This document shows positions 39,985-50,439 of a stretch of 64,000 bases of DNA, one piece after another. The stretch lies in contig CAUYUJ010003575.1 of assembly GCA_963575745.1 (NCBI GenBank), positions 1 through 64,000 of the forward strand, written 5' to 3'. The notes beneath the pieces were generated by a model. It was not told the DNA's origin and did not search any database. It saw nothing but the letters and a program-made list of their open reading frames with translations. A program made the translations under genes and the position numbers. Within the stretch, counting starts at the first letter, position 1, and each line of letters starts with the position of its first letter. Origin of the DNA: Prorocentrum cordatum (lineage: Eukaryota; Sar; Dinophyceae; Prorocentrales; Prorocentraceae).

Positions 39985-41040
39985 GGCGCCCGAACGACTC
40001 ACACCATAACGAAAGGCCCCCACGACTCACACCGCAGGGGGCCCCAGCAACTCACACACTGGGAGGGGCCCGAACGACTCACCCCAGAACGACAGCCCGA
40101 ACGACTCCACCAGGACGAGAGACCCCGAACGACTCACACCACGAGGAGCCCGAACGACTCACACGCAAGGAGGCGTCCGAGCGACTCACACCAGGGCCAG
40201 GAGCCCGAACGACTCACACAGCGAGGAGCCCAAACTACTCACACACCTGGAGGAGCCCGAACGACTCACACCAGGACGAGGGGCCCAACCACTCACACCA
40301 CGAGGATCCCGAACGACTCCCACACAAGGAAGAGCCCGAACGAGTCACACCAGGACGAGAGGCCCGAACGACTCACACCACGAGGAGCCCGAACGACTCA
40401 CACAAGGAAGTGCCCGAAGCACTTCCACCACGAAGGACGAGGGGCCCCAACGACGCACACCACGAGGAGACGGAACTATTCACACACAAGGAGGGGCCCG
40501 AACGACTCACACCAGGACGAGGGGCCCGAACGACTCACATCACGAAGAGCCCGAACGACTCACACGCAAGGAGGAGCCCGAAGGACTCACGCCAGGAAGG
40601 ACGAAGGGCCCCAACGACTCACACCACGAGGAACCAACGATTCACATATCTGCGACGCACAGAAAACCGAACTCCTGCACTAGCTCTGTCTTGCGCTCCT
40701 GTGCAGTTCGAATTTGTCTGGTTCTTCTCGACAGGCCTCCGCGCGGCACAGAGCAACGTCGACATGAGATCGACGAAGGCAGAGCCACCCAGGGCAGTGC
40801 AGGAGGGAAGGCTCGGGCCAGCAGCTCGGTTGGCATCGTGCTGACTGCTTGGAGATTACGCAAAATGTTTCTTAGGCTTGCTGTAACACAAGGACCAGCC
40901 TGAACGACTCACTCCAGAACGAGAGGCCCGAACGACCCACCCAAGGGAAGCCCGAACCACTCACGCACAAGGAGGGGCCCGAAAGACTCATGCCACGAAG
41001 GACGAGGGGTCCCAACGACTCACACCATCAGAAGCCGGAA
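39985..41040. repeat. ACGACTCACAC minisatellite array 3, with an embedded gene-fragment unit
   Basis: Two stretches of array (39,985-40,645 and 40,900-41,040) flank a 230-bp non-repeat unit (40,646-40,880). On the minus strand this unit reads as a helicase-exon start (VSTMPTELLA) followed by an OTU-gene fragment (QIRTAQERKTELVQEFGFLC), then re-enters the array. Confidence 0.85.
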
Positions 41041-41047
41041 CGACTCG

Positions 41048-41169
41048 CAGATGCTGGCGGCGACGTCGACGACGACGACAAGATCCGTGCTTACGATGAC
41101 AACGATGACTTCGTCGACGACAACTCCATGAACGACGGCGTCGACGACCCGGCGATCTTTCCCGATTAG
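41048..41169 (+). CDS. Acidic Asp-rich peptide segment, copy B
   Basis: Paralogue of 20,321-20,503. Encodes DAGGDVDDDDK...DDNSMNDGVDDPAIFPD and ends at a TAG where copy A continues for about 20 more residues. The coding call is weak for the same reasons. Confidence 0.2.
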
Positions 41170-41833
41170 TCCTGCAGTGCGCACGCGGCACGAGATACTA
41201 AACTGATCAGGCTCGCCCATAAAGTCGGGCGCTGGCGGCAGGCGGCAGGTTCGGAGGGAGAGGTAGAAGAGAAGCAGAAGGAGAAACTCGCCTCCCAGAT
41301 CGGCCCCCTCGACCAGATCTGAAGACTCACGGAACTCAGAGAGTGCACGTGCTGGGCCAGACTGCAGGTGGTGTGAATAATTGGGACCCCTCGCCCTGGG
41401 GCGAGTCGTTAGGGTTCTTCCTTGTATGAGTCGTTCAGGCCCCTCGCCGAACGACTCACTCATCGAGGAGGGGCTAGAACGACTCTGTCCAGGAGAGGAG
41501 ACCCGAACAAATCACAACAGGAGGAGAGCACCGGAGGAATCCACTGCACCGTGGTAGCGGCCACACCGTCGATAATACTGCCTGATCTCCCAGTGCGGTG
41601 AATCATGAGGTAATCCCAGTACTGGACGTGAGACCATACAACATCGCAGCCCACTGCCGCACACCCGAAGAAACCTAGCAATCTCCAAGAGTCAGAGGCA
41701 AAAACGGCGAGTACAGTAATCAGCAGCATCACCTGAGCAGAATAAGCAGCACCATTATACATTATAGCAACCAGCATCGAAGAACTGACCAACGGATGTC
41801 AAGTTGAAGCAACATCCCATTTCCCAACTCGCT
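41170..41833. other. Non-coding spacer, copy B
   Basis: Parallel to 20,504-21,152: a short array remnant (41,380-41,470) and an R2 copy (41,595-41,815) that ends in AACATCCCATTTCCCAACTC just before the 246-codon ORF. Confidence 0.55.
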
Positions 41834-42574
41834 CTACCCAGAATCACAATGGAAAATAGTACATTCGGCAGTCGTGCAATACAGTGCATATACTATCAGA
41901 GCCCAATGCCGTACGTGTTCCTCCAACAAAGTCATACGAGCGTCCAGAAACGCGCGGCTCGCTTCCCTGGTAGGTGCAGGACCAGATGCGGGAGCCAAAC
42001 TGCTATCTCTGTGGACCTGCGCGTCATCCACGTCATCAGCCCGATCGGTGGAAACCTCGGACATTTCGTCCAGAGCCTGTTGCTGGTGGAGTGTCCGAGC
42101 TTCTTGCTCACGTCTCGTCACGCTCTTGGTGTTGCTGAGGCGCTCATGGGGCTTGTCTGGGTACATCGTATGCGTCCTGCAACGCGGCCGACTCGCCAAC
42201 GGATATCCACGTACCCTCGGGATGCTCTTGCTGCGGCTGCGATTGCGCGCCCTGCTCTGGATGCGTCTCCGCGGTATGCTGGTGGATCGGCCTCTCCGCG
42301 GAAAAGAGCTCTCTGCACCAGCAGGCGCAGAGCTACGGGATGCGCCAGCTGCTTTCGAACGCCCAGTCTTAGAGCGCCACTCCCAGAAACTCCAAGGGTT
42401 AGGATCCTCCTTCCATAGGTATAGTTCATGAGCCAGCACGTCATCGATGTCGGGCTTCTCGCCCTGGGGGCGTATACGATCATCGGAGCGGCTGCGAAGA
42501 GGGGGGCCGCGGCGTGCACGACGGAAAGCACGACCCCAATCACTCCGCAGTTCCTCGCCGCTACGAGTAGCCAT
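41834..42574 (-). CDS. 246-codon SR-rich protein of unknown function
   Basis: Start chosen at ATG 42574 (MATRSGEELRSDWGRAF), because the palindromic leader motif lies 33 bases upstream and copy A conserves the same ATG. The frame is open further upstream to 42643. N-terminal third: basic, Arg/Ser-rich (RRARRGPPLRSRSDDR). Then a conserved block PDIDDVLAHELYLWKEDPNP with WSFWEW. Middle: RS-type low complexity. C-terminus: a helical stretch (ARTLHQQQALDEMSEVS) and a short hydrophobic segment (VRHWALIVYALYC). The frame is intact here and broken in copy A, so this copy may be the functional one. It lies upstream of the OTU gene on the same strand in both duplicates, so it may travel with the Helitron-like element. 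Confidence 0.6.
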   Translation of the reverse strand: MATRSGEELRSDWGRAFRRARRGPPLRSRSDDRIRPQGEKPDIDDVLAHELYLWKEDPNPWSFWEWRSKTGRSKAAGASRSSAPAGAESSFPRRGRSTSIPRRRIQSRARNRSRSKSIPRVRGYPLASRPRCRTHTMYPDKPHERLSNTKSVTRREQEARTLHQQQALDEMSEVSTDRADDVDDAQVHRDSSLAPASGPAPTREASRAFLDARMTLLEEHVRHWALIVYALYCTTAECTIFHCDSG

Positions 42575-42721
42575 CGCGCGCGAGGTCGAGTGAGTGCGTC
42601 TGCGCCGAGCTAAGCTCACTGCAGAAATGGTAGGCAGAGACAACTCACAGCAACAGGAAGATTCCTGGGGAACGGGTGCAGAAATGATCTCCTACCTCTG
42701 ATGGGCCACAACGGCTACGGA
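42575..42721 (-). promoter_or_regulatory. Leader of the 246-codon ORF: palindrome and relict SL
   Basis: GTGAGCTTAGCTCGGCGCAG lies on the coding strand (palindrome at 42607-42619). A DinoSL-like sequence at 42700-42721 starts TCCGTAGCC and matches 17 of its first 20 positions. Confidence 0.65.
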
Positions 42722-43190
42722 CAATCGGCAGGGAATCGCAATGCCTTGGACACGATTATGGCATAGTTCCTCTGGACACAAGCCTCTCTCGCACATCCTT
42801 GCAACCTCCGTCTCTGATCACGACTCCCTGGAATCAGCAGTAGGGAAATCCCGAGTGCACGCACGATTACAAAACCCGAGAGAGCCAAAAAGAAAGAAAG
42901 CTCGAAGGATTGAAGGAATCACCGACAGCGAACTTACAGGAACCGTCTCAGAAACCAAGCCCCAAGAAAAGCGAGACCCCAGGGGCACAGCTGGAAGGAA
43001 TCAGACGAAGAAGAGGCGGCGGAAGAGAGCTGAGAGAGGACACGCATTTTTCCGCACAGGTCTTCAGCGAGACATCTCAGCGATCGGTGCTCGTTCACAC
43101 GGGGAGATTGCTGGCCAATGGCCGAGAAGGGCTGAGAATGGCCCACAATGGCCGATGCTTAGGCGCGCAGGCAACGCCGTAGCGAGAAAT
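42722..43190. repeat. Dispersed repeat R1, copy beside block B
   Basis: Starts next to the relict SL at 42700-42721 with GGAATCGCAATGCC and GATTATGGCAT. It aligns with 22,040-22,500. Ends abruptly in minisatellite at GAAATCTCGACTCACACC. Confidence 0.65.
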
Positions 43191-44345
43191 CTCGACTCAC
43201 ACCACGAGGAGCCCGAACGAGTCACACACAAGGAGGGGCCCGAGCGACGAACGCCAGGACGAGCGGCCCGAACGACTCACACCTCGAGGGGCCCGAACGA
43301 CGAACGCCAGGACGAGGGGCTCGAACGACGTATACCACGAGGAGCCCGAATGACTCACACACAATGAGGGGCCCGAGACACTCACATAAGGAAGGACGAG
43401 GCCCCCACGAGGCGCCCAAGAGGCTCCAAGAGGCCTCCAAGAGGCCCCAAAGAGCCTCCCAAGAAGCCCCAACACGTTTCTCGAGGCACCCAAGAGGCTC
43501 CCAAGAGACTACAAGGAGGCCCCCAAGAGGCCCCGAGAGCCTGCAAGAGGCCCCGCAGAGGCCCACGAGGAGGCCGAACGACTCACCCCAGGACGAAGGG
43601 CCTCCAACGATTCACACCACGAGGAGCCCGAACGACTCACACACCAGGAGGGGCCCGAGCGACGAGCACCAGGACGAGCGGCCCGAACGATTCACACACA
43701 AGGAGAGGCCCGAGCGACGCACACGCAAGGAGGCGCCCAAACGACGCACACCAGGACGAGGAGCCCGAACGACTCACACCACCAGGGGCCCGAACGACTC
43801 ACACACCAGGAGGGGCCCGATCGACGCACACCAGGACGAGTGGCCCGAAGGTCTCGCACCACGAGGAGCCCGAACGACTCACGCACAATGAGGGGCCAGA
43901 GACACTCATGCAAGGAAGGACGAGTCTCCCAACAGGCTCCCAAGAGGCCCCAGGAGGCTCCCAAGAGGCCCCGAAAAGGCCCCGACGAAGCCTCCAGACG
44001 GCCCAAGAGGCCCCCAAGAGACCCCCATGAGACTCCCAAAAGGCCCCGAAGAGCCCCCGAAATGTTCCCAATAAGCCCCCAAGAGGCCCCCAAGAGGCCC
44101 CCAAGAGGCCTCCAATGTGCCCCCGAGAGGCCCCAAGAGGCTCCAAGAGGCCCCCAAGAGGCCCCACGAGGAGCCCGAACGACTCACACCAGGACGAGAG
44201 ACCAGGAACAACTCACGCCACGAGGAGCCCGAACGACTCACACACAATGAGGGGCCCCACGGACTCACACACGGAAGGACAAGGGGCCCCAACGAATCAC
44301 ACCACGAGGAGCTGGAACGACTCACATATCCGCAACGCACGGAGA
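43191..44345. repeat. ACGACTCACAC minisatellite array 4
   Basis: Same unit types as the large array, with two CCCAAGAGG-type blocks (about 43,400-43,570 and 43,925-44,170). Ends with ATATCCGCAACGCACGGAGA, the OTU-fragment edge seen at other array ends. Confidence 0.93.
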
Positions 44346-44842
44346 ACCGAACTCTTGCATTATCTCTGGAGGCCCTCCCGTGGCACTGTAAACCTGCACG
44401 ATTAGGGGAGGCCTTTTTCCTCCTTTGCATTTTTCTCCCTTTTTCATGGGCAAGAAGGGTGCCCTTCTGCCGGCACGTTCCGCAACGCACAACGCGCCTT
44501 CCGCGCGCGAGCGCGGTGGAGGAAGCATCGGAGGTCCCACTCCCAGGCCTGGCGAGGGCCCGATCGACCGCCACAGACAAAATCGCCTCACCTCTCACCC
44601 CGTCGGCATCTAGGGGGCAGGTTTCAACTCTGTCCGTGTCTTCATTTTTTTGGGGGGAAATAACTAGATGTGTGTGTTTTGTGCGTGTGTTTTGCGTGTA
44701 TGTGCGCGTGTGTGCGTCAGGATCAGGGTGCCATCATTTCGCAAGCGGGCGAGATCGTGCACAGAAAAGCTCGACAGTGGCGCGTGTCTGGGGCATCCCG
44801 CGGTGGCAACCGTGCCTGCATGTCCTATTCTCTCCTATTTGT
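44346..44842. repeat. Repeated module R4, copy 1
   Basis: Aligns with 58,160-58,620: GAGGCCTTTTTCC, CCCAGGCCTGGCGAGGGCCC, ACTCTGTCCGTGT, a TG/CG-rich stretch, then AAAGCTCGACAGTGGCGCGT and GGGGCATCCCGCGGTGGCAA. Both copies follow a minisatellite array. No ORF supported. Confidence 0.75.
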
Positions 44843-44864
44843 GTTGGGCCAAAATGACCACGGA
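44843..44864 (-). promoter_or_regulatory. Relict spliced leader beside R1
   Basis: Minus strand matches DinoSL at 18 of 22 positions with an intact CATTTTGGCC core. It opens an R1 copy that extends to about 45,180. Confidence 0.65.
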
Positions 44865-45429
44865 TATCATTCAAGGAATCGGCATGCTTTCGACGCGATT
44901 ATGGCACAATTCTTCAAAACCCAAATCTCTCTCACAATTCCTTGTCCCGTGTCACGACTCCGCGGCATCAGCAGTACTGAAATCCCAACAGCAAGCGAAC
45001 AGGAACCGGCCTAGGGTCCTGGGCCACCGAAAGCGAGATCTCAGGGATCAGACTTTAAACAGGCGGAGGGGCCACAGAAAAGCATAATCTCAGGAGGCAC
45101 ACCGAGAAATCTCGGTGATCGGTGCTCCCTCACTCTCGGCGACCGACTGGGAAATTGCGCAGAATGTGGCATTCCCGTAGTTGAGGATTGCAACTGACCG
45201 CGGGGAGAAGGAGGAGGGGCGAGGGAGGAGGGAAGAAGGGAGGTGAAATCGTGACACAGCGATGGGCACGGCATCCGCGCACATTTCCCACTGAACCGTG
45301 CGCGGCGCAATACAACCTGCGGTTGTCCATTCAGTATACTTCGCCTGAGATTCGCAGCCGTCGCTCCTGCGAAAAACAGAGATGCGACGAGCCTGCCCCG
45401 ACGTTGTGTCCTTTTTGCTCACGACGTCG
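44865..45429. repeat. R1 copy followed by R3 copy 2
   Basis: 44,865-45,120 aligns with R1 (GGAATCGGCATGCTTTCGAC, GATTATGGCACAATTC). 45,130-45,425 aligns with R3 at 22,871-23,164. Confidence 0.7.
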
Positions 45430-46185
45430 ATTCCCAGCACTCTGGGCCACGCCCGGGGTCCGAGATGGGCCCCCAGAAGCCGAACAGAAAAAAATCACTC
45501 GTCGCGACATAATTCAGCCATCCCGAGGAATCACACCCGTCGCTCACGCGCCAACGCCTCCTGCTGCACCGTCAGGATCGATGAAAACGCTGGGGAAGGA
45601 GAGGGATGAGGATCAGTGCGTATGTATGCATATACACAGTATGGAAAGAGCCACGTGTATATATATATATGTATCGACATATGTTTGTGTATCGACACAT
45701 GTCCACACGTGCAGTATTTGCACATGCCTAGATCTAGACGACGCCCCCGCCCCTCATAGTCGAAATTTGAGAGACTAGATCTGAAAGGAACTGCCTATAC
45801 CTCTCAACGCTATCTAGCACAAACATACGTACATCATGCGCACCATGCAAGGATACCACACGGCGTGATATCACTCGAGAGGAGCGTGCTTTTTGGTCCT
45901 AGGGGCCTGGGTCGGGCCCAGCGCGGGAAAACAAAACACCCGTGCCACAGAAAATCCTAGAATAAACAAGAACACGCCAGACAATCTCGAGCACTGCGCA
46001 GACGGTCGCCGATTTTCCGTAGACCAAGCGACGGTTATTTCCGCATAACTACGCCGCGCGCTGGTGCGGCCACGCGTGTCGACCAACTGGGCGGTCTTAG
46101 TTGATCGGAGAAGGTAGAGATCCCGAGTGGGGAAGAGGAGGAGGGGATGGGCGTTATTTCGAAAACGCTGATTGGCAGGTGTACG
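45430..46185. other. Non-coding region with AT microsatellite
   Basis: Includes an AT-rich alternating tract near 45,655-45,675 (GTATATATATATATATGTAT) flanked by repeated ATCGACATATG/ATCGACACATG words. No gene supported. Similarity to the rest of the window ends near 45,430. Confidence 0.5.
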
Positions 46186-46335
46186 TCTCCAGGTCACTCG
46201 GGTCGACCCCTAGCGCACGGCATGCCTTGCAGACCAGAGTAGAGCCCTGAGCAGACGGGGACTGTTGCGTTCAGACTTCGACCAGCATTTCAGTTCATAC
46301 GCCGTTGTATATTCCCCCCACCGCAGCCCCCAGAG
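46186..46335 (-). pseudogene. Fragment of the Helitron Cys-rich tail
   Basis: The minus strand encodes YTTAYELKCWSKSER, matching CTTAYELKYWSKAER of the Cys-rich tail (29,330-29,400), and downstream sequence matching its CKACRAQGFDP block in a shifted frame. It is an isolated, frameshifted fragment of about 150 bp. Confidence 0.65.
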
Positions 46336-46950
46336 GCCGCCCATAGCGACAAACCTCACGCTACATTTTTTCACGACGGTTGAAGGTCTGAGCGTCTGGG
46401 CGGCGGCCACCTAATGGCGCATTTCACGACCGCGGCCGCGAGGGGGAGGTGGAGGAAGATGAGGGCTCTTTCCAAAGCATATGGTCGCAATCTCGCACTG
46501 CGTCCTTGGGCGCGCGTTGCTGCACGAGCGATATGCGGGGGGCGAGGTAAGACGGGGGGGATATTGGAGGGTGGTCGTTTCCTCGAAGTTGCGCATGCGT
46601 TAGCCACTTGTCGGCGCACGTCCCCGTGCCAAGCCCTCGCTGCCAGATCGTCCACGGATCAAACCGGATCGAGAGGGAAGAGGGGCGAGAAAATGGCAAG
46701 CGCAGCGTCGGCGGCCCTTCTGCATTAATGCAGCGGCCAGCTTCACGTGTTAATTCTCCGAGAAGGGAAAGGAGGAGTCATTATGATAGGAAGCGTGGAT
46801 GAGGAGATTGCTGGGGCGAAGGAGGTGGTTTCACTACAAGCGTGGGCAAGGAAGGAGAGAGGCGGCGCGGTGGCCTGCAGCTCGCTCCGAGCAGTACCGT
46901 GCCAGAGCGGCGGCTGATATTATTCAGCCTGCGATCGCTCGAATTCGGGT
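46336..46950. other. Non-coding GC-rich region
   Basis: Short overlapping frames on both strands (46,371-46,728) carry no recognisable motif and no repeat shared with the rest of the window. Confidence 0.4.
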
Positions 46951-47400
46951 GTGTGCGCGCGCCTGCTGCGCGCGCGTGCGCGCGCGTGTGCGCGTGCGTG
47001 ATGCGGGGGGGGGGGGGGGGGGGGGGGGGGCGAGGGAAGGCAGGAGGCGAGCAACTCGTAGGGCGGCGTATTTCCAGCGCCATGCTGCTCGATCCGCTTG
47101 CGACATAAAAACTGGGGGGATCGATGCTGGCAGGAATTGTATGTGTATGTGTGCGAGTGTGCGAGTGTGCGCGTGTGCCCGTGCGAGAGAGAAAAAGGGG
47201 CGCGCGTGCGTGCGTGCGCGCGTGCGCGCGCGTGCGCGCGCGCGTGCGTGGAGGGCGGTAGGGAGGGGGGGGCCAGAGGCACGCGGAGTTACAAACCTGC
47301 GTGTCTGAAATATTCGACCCTATCCGACATCTGCTTGCGTGCGTGTGTGCTTGCGTGCGTGTGTGTGAGTGCGTGTGTGTGTGTATGCGCGCCGTGCGTG
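46951..47400. repeat. Alternating CG/TG tracts and a 26-G run
   Basis: Alternating purine-pyrimidine tracts at about 46,955-47,000, 47,130-47,250 and 47,335-47,400 (GCGCGCGTGCGCGC-like), and an uninterrupted run of 26 G at 47005-47030. Such DNA readily forms Z-DNA and G-quadruplexes. The long frames across it are periodicity artefacts. Confidence 0.9.
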
Positions 47401-47439
47401 CTCGTGCGGCGAGTTGCACCGCGTCAGCTCAGAAGGAGG

Positions 47440-47595
47440 AGGACAACCATCGTGAGGATGTGAACCTGCACGTGGGACACGACGAAAACCATCGTGAGGA
47501 TGTGATCCTGCACATGGGGGAGAACGAACACCACCGTGAGGATGTTCACCTGCACTACCGTGAAGATGTCGTTCATCTGTACGCGTGTACTCACG
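47440..47595. repeat. ~45-bp tandem repeat encoding NHREDV motifs
   Basis: Three to four units around CCATCGTGAGGATGTGA...CTGCAC. On the plus strand each unit reads (N/H)HREDVxLH in one open frame (47,301-48,359). The unit spacing varies in multiples of three or nearly so. No flanking gene is recognisable. Confidence 0.6.
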
Positions 47596-47889
47596 AACGC
47601 CACGCCGAGCTCCATGGCGAGCATGGCTCCGTGGCGGGGCAACGCAAAAACTGGAGGATCGCTCGAGCCCTGGGCTCGATCGAGCCCCTTCCTTCGCTCC
47701 CCAGGGCGGAGGGGGGAGAGAGCCGAGGGGAGCGGTCGGGCGGGATGAGAGAACGGGAGGGGAAGCCACGAATGATACTACAATTCCCCACGCGAGCGCC
47801 ATGTCCTCCGCATCCAGGCCAGGGAATCGGAGGAACCATCGAGGATGAGATAACAGGAACCGACTTAGCTACCAAGACACAGCCAGGGC
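47596..47889. other. Spacer between short repeat and array 5
   Basis: Contains an inverted GAGCCC/GGGCTC cluster near 47,665-47,695 (GCTCGAGCCCTGGGCTCGATCGAGCC) and an R1-like fragment near 47,840-47,880 (AACAGGAACCGACT). No ORF supported. Confidence 0.35.
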
Positions 47890-48310
47890 TGTGGAGCGAA
47901 AAGCCCGAACGACGCACACCAGAAGGAGGAGCCCGAACGACTCACTCCCGGAAAAAAGCAACCAACGACTCACGCCACGACAAGCCCGAACGACTCACAC
48001 ACCAAGAGGGGCCCCAACGACTCACGCCAGGACGACGGGCACGAACGATTCACATCGCAAGGAACCCGAGCAACCCACACGCAAGGACGCGCCCGAACGA
48101 TTCACACCAGGACGAAGGGCCCGAACGTCTCACACCACGAGGAGCCCGAACGACTCACACACCAGGAGGAGCTCGAACGACGCACACCAGGACGAAGAGC
48201 CCGAACAACTCACACCACGAGGAGCCCGAACAACTCACACACCACGAGGTGCCCGAAGGACTCACACCAGGAAAGACGAGAGGCCCTAACAACTCACATC
48301 ACGGGGAGAG
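47890..48310. repeat. ACGACTCACAC minisatellite array 5
   Basis: About 15 units, mostly the 25- and 28-bp types. The right end joins an OTU-gene fragment. Confidence 0.93.
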
Positions 48311-48480
48311 GTACGACTCCCATATCTGCGACGCACAGAAGAACCTACCTCTTGCGTGAGCTCTGTCTTCTTCTCCCTGTGCAGGGCGAATGTGTCCTGT
48401 TCTTCCCGACAGCCTCCACGCAGCATATAATAGCGTCGGAATGAAATTGAAAAAGGCAGGGCCACACGTGCTGGCCTTCG
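48311..48480 (-). pseudogene. OTU-gene fragment at an array edge
   Basis: Aligns with the OTU coding region at 18,490-18,640 and 38,815-38,960 (CCCTGTGCA, CCACACGTGCTGGCCTTCGTT). On the minus strand the array-proximal end reads like KTELTQEVG, compare KTRIMQEFG of the gene. It is too degenerate to code. Confidence 0.65.
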
Positions 48481-49413
48481 TTGTCTTCGACCCCTGCGAG
48501 ACAAAGTTCTTCTGGACCCAACCTTCCCTCACACTCCCTTCTGAACCTCCCTCCGTTATCAGGACTCCCTGGAACCAGCAATAATGAAATCCCATGCCAA
48601 GACACAACGACTGCACCCGATAGGAACAAGAAGAAAAGGCACGCACCAACAAAGGCGACCTTGGAGCCACCACCGACGGCAAGCTGACAAGAAAAGAACT
48701 GGCAAAGGATCCAAAGCCCAAGCAAAGCAACATCCCAGAACGATGAATCAAACGAATGAACCGACGCAGGGGCCGATGGGGAGGACTATGAGGAGAACAC
48801 GTGTGTTTGCACGGGCCGCAGTGCTCAGGTGCTCAGGCAGCTGCGCAGCGAGAGATCTCGACGGTCTCACACGTGTAGATAAATCGGGGGCCCATGAGCA
48901 GCGATATCGCCCAGCACTGACGGAGTGCTATATCACAAGGTAATCCAACCAATGAACCGTATCTGAGAAGAGTCACCAGCACCATCACTTCCCAACGTAC
49001 CTATCACCATCACAGAGCACAGTAAGCAGAACCCAAAGCACCCAAGTACTCGAAGCGCCTCGGAGGATGAGTAGAGACAGATCCACCATTGGCTACATAC
49101 CGAAGTCCACGACGTGTAGACAGCAACCACAGACCCCTTTTCACGCAACACCCTATGTCCAGCCTCCCTGCACACAGAAGCAATCATATATAGCACCGTC
49201 ACATCCTGAGCGATGCATATTCCCATCACCACTACTGGAGGAGACACCGTACACCATCTGAGCCCACTGCCTCGCAGTCCCAAGAACACCATATGCACGA
49301 AGAACAAGAGAAAATAACGGCGACCACCTTGCCGCACACGATAATACACGATGACTCTCAACGCACGCGCTGCCTACAGCCACGCCGAAGTAGTTGCACC
49401 GAAGCGGCGCATT
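48481..49413. other. Non-coding region with R1 and R2 copies
   Basis: R1-like up to about 48,870; R2-like from 48,915 (ATATCACAAGGTAATCC) to 49,330 with ATCCACCATTGGCT. No gene supported. Confidence 0.5.
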
Positions 49414-50439
49414 TCACTGAATAGTAAGCTGCTCGGTTTTCGCAGTGCCCAGCATAGCAGGCTGGCCGATAGGGATTACCATCGCAACTTTCAAAAAATA
49501 AAGCATGCCCTTGGAATTGCCAATGGCCGCGCGGCCTGTCCCGTAGTAGACCGCGACGTCCTGGAAATTCCGCAGCGCCTGGGACTCCGCATTGTGCTTC
49601 ATGGCGCAGCAAGTGAAGTAGAGGCCGCTGTTGTCCACTATATCAAATATCCGTTTTGCGTTCCCCCCTTGCGACATCTCCAAGGACTGCAGATCCATGG
49701 TTTAACCTTTCACCGACAACCGGAATGGAGGGTTCAATTTGTTGCGGAGAGATCGAAACACGGAAACGCAACAATCCGAAGGTGGAACCGCATAACTCAT
49801 CTTGATGAGAATCTCCGACGTCGGTCCAGACAGAACCTGCGCGGCCGTACCCATCTCCCCGTCAACAGCTTCGATCGACGTCAGTGAACGAATCCGCGTC
49901 AGCAACTCCCCGTTCCAATTGTTCTCCCCCGCCCCCTGGATGCGAACCTTAGACAGGTCCACGACGCATGGAGCAACATCGCCCCGATGCCGACGCCCCT
50001 GTACAGCGCGCCAGATGCTGCAGATATCTTCAGCGGCGTCACCCCGTAAGCACACGCTGATGGGCCCCGTCTTGTCCACCATGACCACGTCGGCCGCCTT
50101 CCCTTCCGAAAACGGGCCCTTGCGCTTCCGCGGAGACCCGTCCGCGCAATGTACATCGCGAGGACTGGTGTCGCATGCAACCACGACGCCCTGAAAATGG
50201 CACCTGCCACCCTCCTCGGAAGACTGGAGAATTGCCAGCGCAGATTTGTGGAATACCTCTTCGGAAGCCGACGAAGTCGGACCAAACGCCTGCCCCGAGA
50301 TAATCAGATCAATGCCAGACAAACCAGAAGGCGACGCCGCATCCGAAAGTTGTAACGATCCATGAGTCACGGCACTCTCCTCGGCATGTCGAGGAGCAGA
50401 GTTCTCAGGACGAGCCTCCGATACGCTTTGCCGCAACAA
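49414..50439 (-). pseudogene. RPA-like OB-fold protein, C-terminal part
   Basis: The frame holds an OB-fold-like segment ADVVMVDKTGPISVCLRGDA, the DLSKVRIQGAG...WNGELLTRIRSLTSI block, a TAA stop at 49702-49704, and then, in the same frame, a second OB-like segment RIFDIVDNSGLYFTCCAMKH...QDVAVYYGTGR. The tVDxxGxxxxxxLxG pattern and the second-OB pattern resemble single-strand-binding RPA70-type proteins, which some Helitrons carry. The assignment rests on pattern, not on alignment. One in-frame stop and a frameshift near 50,440 mark it as decayed. Confidence 0.5.

Noticed and set aside
44440-44610. Possible structural RNA gene (GC-rich, conserved with 58,300-58,390)
   Set aside because: No 5S, tRNA or snRNA signature found by eye; conservation is explained by module duplication R4.
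46781-47419. Thr/His/Arg-rich ORFs over the CG/TG tracts
   Set aside because: They are pure dinucleotide-repeat translation (HTHTHT, RARAHA).
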